Positions 7,579 to 11,371 of a DNA stretch of 11,371 bases are shown here, in pieces. Source of the DNA: an uncultured Erysipelotrichaceae bacterium. GTDB lineage: Bacteria; Bacillota_I; Bacilli_A; Erysipelotrichales; Erysipelotrichaceae. The position numbers were made by a program, and so were the translations under genes. How positions within the stretch are numbered: position 1 is the first letter of the stretch; each line of letters opens with the position of its first letter. The notes beneath the pieces were generated by a model. That model searched no databases. It was not told where the DNA came from and was given only the letters and a program-made list of their open reading frames with translations. The stretch is from contig CACXEN010000057.1 in assembly GCA_902766675.1 (NCBI GenBank), forward strand, positions 1-11,371, written 5' to 3'.

Positions 7579-7628
7579 TTACCAATCTGTTTAATATCTT
7601 TTATAATTCTAATATAGAAAGTTTGAAA
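7579..7628. promoter_or_regulatory. Divergent promoters with shared -10 core (channel and nitroreductase)
   Basis: Plus strand: TTACCA (7579-7584), 17-base spacer, TATAAT (7602-7607), giving a start near 7614 for the nitroreductase. Minus strand: TTTCAA (7628-7623), 17-base spacer, TATAAA (7605-7600), giving a start near 7593 for the channel. Both -10 boxes use the same TTATAA palindrome, so polymerase can hardly occupy both at once. The minus-strand -35 is poor (three of six). Confidence 0.55.
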
Positions 7629-7633
7629 TTCAA

Positions 7634-8293
7634 ATGGATTTAAAAGAAGCAATACAAAGACGTCGTTCCATTCGTAAATATTTAAATAAAGAAATTGAGG
7701 CTAGCGATATCAAAAAAATTGAAGATTTGATAGAAGAAATCAATACTAAGTCACAATTACATTTTCGAATTGTCTATGATGATACAAAATCATTTGCGCG
7801 TATGGTAAAGTATGGATGGTTTGAAAATGTAAAACAATATATTGCGATTTATGGCAAGAATGATAAAGACTTAGATAGAAAAGCAGGATATTATGGGGAA
7901 GAGTTGGTGTTAAACCTTGTGATGATGGGTTTAGGTACCTGTTGGGTTGCTGGTACATATGATAAAAAGATGGCGAAGTCTTTGAAAGAAGAGGATGAAA
8001 GATTAGTCGCTATCATATTATTTGGATATGGCGAAGAAGTTCAATCAAATAGAAAAAGTAAAGCCATCCAGCAAGTTACGAAATTAAATGAAGATACACC
8101 TCCATGGTTTAAAGAGGGAGTTGAAGCAGCTTTATTAGCACCGACAGCGCTTAACCAACAAAGATTTAAAATTGATTATAACAATGGAAAATGTGTGATA
8201 CATCCATTGATAGGACACTTAACAAAATTAGATGCTGGTATTGTACAATATCATTTCGAAGTTGGTAGTGGACATAAAGCAGAAGTAAAATGA
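7634..8293 (+). CDS. Nitroreductase family protein, TM1586-like
   Basis: 219-residue, probably FMN-dependent cytoplasmic oxidoreductase. The N-terminus has the nitroreductase signature RRRSIRKY (9-16), whose basic residues normally contact FMN phosphate. LGTCWVAGTYD (100-110) is the usual central helix start. A second signature-like block, PPWFKEGVEAALLAPTALNQQRF (split at about 156-178), sits in the C-terminal half, where ordinary nitroreductases would have its equivalent near the N-terminus. This fits the TM1586-type family. The end LDAGIVQYHFE (199-209) is also typical. The physiological substrate is unknown. The start at ATG 7634 follows a good promoter with a leader of about 20 bases, but the Shine-Dalgarno is weak (GAAAG, 12 bases away). 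DUF4230 follows closely, so the two are likely cotranscribed. Confidence 0.87.
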   Translation: MDLKEAIQRRRSIRKYLNKEIEASDIKKIEDLIEEINTKSQLHFRIVYDDTKSFARMVKYGWFENVKQYIAIYGKNDKDLDRKAGYYGEELVLNLVMMGLGTCWVAGTYDKKMAKSLKEEDERLVAIILFGYGEEVQSNRKSKAIQQVTKLNEDTPPWFKEGVEAALLAPTALNQQRFKIDYNNGKCVIHPLIGHLTKLDAGIVQYHFEVGSGHKAEVK

Positions 8294-8306
8294 GGAGATG
8301 AATATG
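8293..8306 (+). promoter_or_regulatory. Ribosome site deciding the DUF4230 start
   Basis: AGGAG (8293-8297) touches an ATG at 8298, leaving no spacer, but lies six bases before a second in-frame ATG at 8304. The latter is the plausible start. The site begins at the last base of the nitroreductase stop codon. Confidence 0.75.
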
Positions 8307-9011
8307 GAAAAAGAAACAAAAAGAAGAAAATTTGGCTTAATATGGATCATAAGAATTGGGGTTACTTTAGGTATTGCTTTATTTGTGTTAATCGGTTTAC
8401 AAAGTTGTACATCCATTGATTTACATATGCCTGATTTCTCACAAGTATTTAATCCTGATCCTGTTATGGGATATCGCCATTATGAAATTGTGGAAATGGT
8501 AGCTGGAAAAAATAAAGAAACACAAGAATTAAAAGTCTTAGAACAAGAAATCGAAACAACAGCAGTATATGACAATACATTTTTAAATATTGATTGGTTT
8601 AGAAAATCTCAAACAGTGCATATGTTTGGTACTGCAAGCTATACAGTAGATTTATCAAAGATATCAGAAGAAGATATTATTATCGATGAAGAAAATAAGA
8701 CAGTAACTGTTGTTATTCCACATGCCCAATTAGATATGCTTGAAATGAATTATGATAAAACAACTTTTGATGAAATTGATAGAGAAATTCTTGGGTGGGG
8801 AGATGTAAACTTTACACCAGAACAACAAAATCAAATTCAAAAGGAAATGACTGACACAATAAAAGAAATGGCTACGCAAGAAGAATTCTTAAAGAAAGCT
8901 GATGAAAGCGCAGTAAAACAAGTGAAAGATTTGTATAAAGGATTACTTGTGGAGCTAAAAGAAGATGTAACAATTAATGTTGTCTTTGAAATTAACAGTA
9001 ATGAAAACTAG
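8304..9011 (+). CDS. Membrane-anchored DUF4230 protein
   Basis: 235 residues. A basic N-terminus (KETKRRK) is followed by one hydrophobic helix (about 11-33), and the rest should lie outside the membrane. The body matches the DUF4230 layout: an early stretch ending in a VEMVAGK-type strand, then ETTAVYD, then a strand with FGTASYTVDLSKI (108-120), then IIIDEENKTVTVVIPHAQL (125-143), then a long charged helical region (about 172-215) and a last strand. DUF4230 proteins are common in Firmicutes and Bacteroidetes and have no assigned reaction. Cys35 follows L-Q-S at the end of the helix. This is near a lipobox, but Gln at -2 is unusual, so a lipoprotein is possible rather than likely. It begins ten bases after the nitroreductase stop. 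Confidence 0.82.
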   Translation: MEKETKRRKFGLIWIIRIGVTLGIALFVLIGLQSCTSIDLHMPDFSQVFNPDPVMGYRHYEIVEMVAGKNKETQELKVLEQEIETTAVYDNTFLNIDWFRKSQTVHMFGTASYTVDLSKISEEDIIIDEENKTVTVVIPHAQLDMLEMNYDKTTFDEIDREILGWGDVNFTPEQQNQIQKEMTDTIKEMATQEEFLKKADESAVKQVKDLYKGLLVELKEDVTINVVFEINSNEN

Positions 9012-9019
9012 TATATATT
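8992..9019 (+). promoter_or_regulatory. Possible promoter of the envelope-glycan genes
   Basis: TTAACA (8992-8997, five of six), a 16-base spacer and TATATT (9014-9019, five of six) give a start near 9026. The -35 lies in the end of the DUF4230 gene. No hairpin separates the two genes, so read-through is also possible. Another TATAAT at 9032-9037 has no -35 partner. Confidence 0.4.
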
Positions 9020-9046
9020 TTATAAAAACAATATAATGGTTGTGTT

Positions 9047-10081
9047 ATGAAAAGGTTTCTGAAGGTTTTATTGCGTGTATTCGTAACTGTTTTAGTTACG
9101 ATTTTTATGGTAGCTACGGTATTGATCTTTAGCATTTTTATGATTACGCATGGACCAAGTGAAAACGCAAAAAATATATTCGTAACTACTATGTTAGAAA
9201 CTGGCCAAATGAAATGGTTGGTTGGTTTATTTATGGAAGAAGATGAAATAAATAGAATTATAAATTCAAATTCTATGGAAGCTTTGGAAGATGATACAAA
9301 TGAAGAACTCATTGAAGTAACAAGTGAAAAAGAAGATATCAATGAAATTAATGTATATTACGAAGAAGGAGATAACTTTAGTGCAATCATGATGGTTGTA
9401 AATGATCCAAGTCGTGTATTTGTAGGAAGTACATATCCTTTTACTGAATATGGAAAAGAATTAAATCAAATTGTCGAACAGTTTGGTGCAGTTGGTGGAA
9501 TTAATGGTGGTTTATATGAATCTACTTTAAATAAAGGTGGATATCCTTATGGCATTGTTGTATCAAATGGCCAATTGGTAAATACAAATGGATTAAATAA
9601 TGCAGGTTTAGTATTAATTGGTATGTCGGAAAGTAATGTGTTAAAGATTATTGATATTAATGGCATGTCAGAAGATGAAGTATTAACAATACTAGATGAA
9701 GAAAAACTACGCGATGCAATATGTTTCCAAGAGGAATCTAGTGATTCGAACAATCACTTTGTGAAATTGATAATCAATGGGGAAAAGCGATTGGCAAATG
9801 GATTAGGGTCAGGCGCAAATCCTAGAACTGCAATTGGTCAAACAGCAGATGGAAAAATGTTGTTGCTGGTTACAGATGGTAGAGGTGCTAGTGGACATTT
9901 AGGAGCGACTGCTTCTGATTTGATAGATATTATGGAAAAGTATGGTGCAGTTAATGCAGCGAATATTGATGGAGGAAGTTCTTCATCTATGTTCTATGAA
10001 GGACAATACTTGCAAACTAGTGTTACGCTGTATTATAACAACTCATCGTGGCGTATTCCTACAGCATGGTTGGTGAAATAA
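9047..10081 (+). CDS. Membrane-anchored phosphodiester glycosidase (NAGPA-domain)
   Basis: 344 residues. A basic start (MKRFLKVLLR) and one long hydrophobic helix (about 7-34) anchor it, with the catalytic part outside the cell. The domain from about 100 to 344 is of the phosphodiester glycosidase family related to the human lysosomal uncovering enzyme NAGPA. Visible marks are GGINGG (149-154), NPRTAIGQT (258-266), LVTDGRG (274-280) and AANIDGGSSSSM (304-315). Family members cleave a sugar-phosphodiester bond. In bacteria they often sit in exopolysaccharide or cell-wall glycan loci. The exact substrate is not visible. Residues 63-100 form an acidic linker. There is no clear Shine-Dalgarno before the ATG. 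The stop TAA directly abuts the ATG of the next gene, and a glycosyltransferase comes after that. Confidence 0.88.
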   Translation: MKRFLKVLLRVFVTVLVTIFMVATVLIFSIFMITHGPSENAKNIFVTTMLETGQMKWLVGLFMEEDEINRIINSNSMEALEDDTNEELIEVTSEKEDINEINVYYEEGDNFSAIMMVVNDPSRVFVGSTYPFTEYGKELNQIVEQFGAVGGINGGLYESTLNKGGYPYGIVVSNGQLVNTNGLNNAGLVLIGMSESNVLKIIDINGMSEDEVLTILDEEKLRDAICFQEESSDSNNHFVKLIINGEKRLANGLGSGANPRTAIGQTADGKMLLLVTDGRGASGHLGATASDLIDIMEKYGAVNAANIDGGSSSSMFYEGQYLQTSVTLYYNNSSWRIPTAWLVK

Positions 10082-11191
10082 ATGGCTAAGGAAAAGAAAG
10101 CAAAAAGAAAGAGAAATAAATTCTTTTATTTCTTTCGAATATATGAATTACTCTTACTTATAGCAGGAGCATATTTTTTATATCGTACTTATGCAACATT
10201 AGTTGAGATGGATGAAAATGATGTAAATAAGAGAATCGAAACAAGATTAAATAAAATGTCTGATTCTGATATTGATAGCTTATTTGTATATAACGAAAAT
10301 GTTGAAAGTAAAGAAATAGCAAGAAAGAATATTAGAAACTATATTGCAAGTGATGCATATGACATCAAAAAGAAAGAGAAGAATCACTATGCAATTGTAG
10401 ATAAAGAAACAAATCAACATCTATTCACTGTGAAATTTAAAACGCTTAAAACAATAAATAAATTAGGATTAATCAATTATGACATTTTAGAAGATGATGG
10501 CTTTGAAAAGGTAGAAGGAGCTGAATTCTATCACACAAAAATTGTGGCACCATCAGACTATACAATTTATGTCAATGATAAGGAAATAGAAGCTAGTGAT
10601 AGTATTGCATATGAAGATTTTTCTGATGCATATAATTATGTTGATATTGGATCAACCAATACATATATATTAAATAATTTAACGATGATTCCTGAAATTG
10701 TGATTCAAGATGGGGATGAAACTATTGATTTTGATTACTCAGAAAATATTGAAATAAAAAGTAATCGTGAAGTATTTGATACGCTTGAGGATGCTGGTGT
10801 TGATTTTGATGCTTTATCTTTCTGTGAGAATTGGGCTCTATTTATGACAGATGATTTAAATAATCAAGATCCATTACATGGTTATGATTTACTAGCACCA
10901 TATTTTATTGATGGATCAGACATGCAAAATCGTGCATATCAATGGGCAACAGAAACAGATATTACGTTTACATCTATTCATACACTCTTAGATCCTCCAT
11001 TTACAGATATTTTTGTGGGGAATGTTATAAAATATAATCATAATGCATATTCTGTTGATGTAAGATTTGACAAGAATATGTTGTTAGAAACAAATGAAAC
11101 AAGAGTAGATCACTTTAATAATCGCTTATTTATCATAGAATATGATGGAGTGTGGAAAGTGATTAATATGCAAGGAGTGAAGGATGAATAA
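10082..11191 (+). CDS. Membrane-anchored protein of unknown function, TcaA-like layout
   Basis: 369 residues, not a family I can name with certainty. A very basic N-terminus (MAKEKKAKRKRNK) and one hydrophobic helix (about 14-38) place the rest outside the membrane. Next comes a helical stretch (43-95), then a strand-rich part with VAPSDYTIYVNDKEIEA (155-171), which resembles the 'P-x-vNgk' repeats of TcaA-type proteins. The last part (about 240-366) ends in DGVWKVINM and looks like an NTF2-like cone. This order recalls TcaA/YvbJ-type envelope proteins, but that is inference. The ATG follows the preceding stop with no gap. GGTG six bases upstream is a modest ribosome site. It overlaps the downstream glycosyltransferase start by eight bases, so the three genes form one translationally coupled unit. 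Confidence 0.82.
   Translation: MAKEKKAKRKRNKFFYFFRIYELLLLIAGAYFLYRTYATLVEMDENDVNKRIETRLNKMSDSDIDSLFVYNENVESKEIARKNIRNYIASDAYDIKKKEKNHYAIVDKETNQHLFTVKFKTLKTINKLGLINYDILEDDGFEKVEGAEFYHTKIVAPSDYTIYVNDKEIEASDSIAYEDFSDAYNYVDIGSTNTYILNNLTMIPEIVIQDGDETIDFDYSENIEIKSNREVFDTLEDAGVDFDALSFCENWALFMTDDLNNQDPLHGYDLLAPYFIDGSDMQNRAYQWATETDITFTSIHTLLDPPFTDIFVGNVIKYNHNAYSVDVRFDKNMLLETNETRVDHFNNRLFIIEYDGVWKVINMQGVKDE
11173..11186 (+). promoter_or_regulatory. Ribosome site of the GT2 gene
   Basis: AGGAG (11173-11177) stands six bases before ATG 11184. It lies inside the end of the preceding gene and fixes the start of the glycosyltransferase. Confidence 0.75.
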
Positions 11192-11371
11192 AAATATATT
11201 TGTAGTAATTCCTGCCTATCAACCAAATGAGAAGCTACTTTTACCATTAGTTGAAGAATTGGTGAAAGATTTTCCGCATATCATTTTGGTTGATGATGGA
11301 GGGGGAAATCAATATAAGTCAACATTTGATAAATGCAAAGATTTAGGCGCAACTGTATTAGTACATTATAA
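11184..11371 (+). CDS. GT2 family glycosyltransferase, 3' end cut by the window
   Basis: Only the first 62 codons are present and the frame runs off the window. The start IFVVIPAYQPNEKLL (5-19) and IILVDDGGG (33-41) are the nucleotide-sugar binding signatures of GT-A fold, family 2 glycosyltransferases: a first beta strand ending in P-A-Y, and the VDDG loop after the third strand. Such enzymes move a sugar from a nucleotide or lipid donor to an acceptor, often undecaprenyl phosphate or a growing glycan. The acceptor cannot be told from this fragment. The DxD metal site and any membrane helices would lie past the window. The ATG overlaps the previous gene by eight bases and has a good AGGAG six bases upstream, so it is cotranscribed with the glycosidase and the TcaA-like gene. 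Confidence 0.85.
   Translation, partial: MNKNIFVVIPAYQPNEKLLLPLVEELVKDFPHIILVDDGGGNQYKSTFDKCKDLGATVLVHY

Noticed and set aside
7572..7652. 26-residue N-terminal extension of the K+ channel from ATG 7652
   Set aside because: It would overlap the divergent nitroreductase gene, lie upstream of the predicted channel promoter and lack a ribosome site.
8304..8410. DUF4230 protein as a lipoprotein (Cys35 after Leu-Gln-Ser)
   Set aside because: Gln at -2 departs from the usual lipobox. A simple membrane anchor is the safer reading.
9032..9047. Second leaderless candidate: TATAAT nine bases before the glycosidase ATG
   Set aside because: No -35 or extended -10 supports it, and a better promoter (TTAACA, 16 bases, TATATT) lies just upstream. 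Kept only as a note.
8992..9342. Minus-strand open frame of 116 codons across the start of the glycosidase gene
   Set aside because: Low-complexity Ser/Ile-rich translation with no family resemblance, lying antisense to two well-supported genes.
1..11371. Defence island, mobile element, CRISPR, riboswitch or tRNA
   Set aside because: No transposase, integrase, terminal repeats, regular spaced repeats or cloverleaf-like stretch was seen. Every gap between genes is under 65 bases.

Overview
This is an AT-rich bacterial window with strong AGGAGG-type ribosome sites, short intergenic gaps and AGA/CGT arginine codons. That points to a low-GC Firmicute. A gut anaerobe of the Erysipelotrichia type is my best guess, but no marker gene here proves it. 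It reads as ordinary chromosome: I see no insertion sequences, CRISPR array, phage genes, tRNA or rRNA, and no non-coding stretch over 300 bases.

Layout. (1) Bases 1-3408, plus strand: the 3' part of dnaJ, cut by the window edge, then clpB 24 bases later. They form a heat-shock pair that acts together in protein disaggregation, and they end at a perfect 16-bp bidirectional hairpin. (2) Bases 3425-3775, minus strand: a small acidic protein with an LSm-like N-terminus, whose promoter sits so close to its ATG that the mRNA should be leaderless. (3) Bases 3838-6778, plus strand: a tight four-gene operon of a small membrane protein, a HAD hydrolase, an Mbeg1-like (DUF2974) serine hydrolase and a YhhN/TMEM86-type lysoplasmalogenase. 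A second bidirectional hairpin follows. (4) Bases 6834-7574, minus strand: a six-helix voltage-gated K+ channel. It diverges from (5) bases 7634-9011, plus strand: a TM1586-like nitroreductase and a membrane-anchored DUF4230 protein. (6) Bases 9047-11371, plus strand: a membrane-anchored phosphodiester glycosidase, a TcaA-like membrane-anchored protein of unknown function and the start of a GT2 glycosyltransferase. These look like the beginning of a cell-envelope glycan locus that runs past the window.

I found no clearly new defence or mobile system. The best leads are an internal start in clpB, with a perfect Shine-Dalgarno placed where E. coli ClpB also restarts; the leaderless LSm-like gene; the pairing of a lipase-like hydrolase with a lysoplasmalogenase (possible ether-lipid turnover); and the glycosidase/TcaA-like/GT2 cluster. 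Promoters, hairpins and start choices were read by eye and are predictions.
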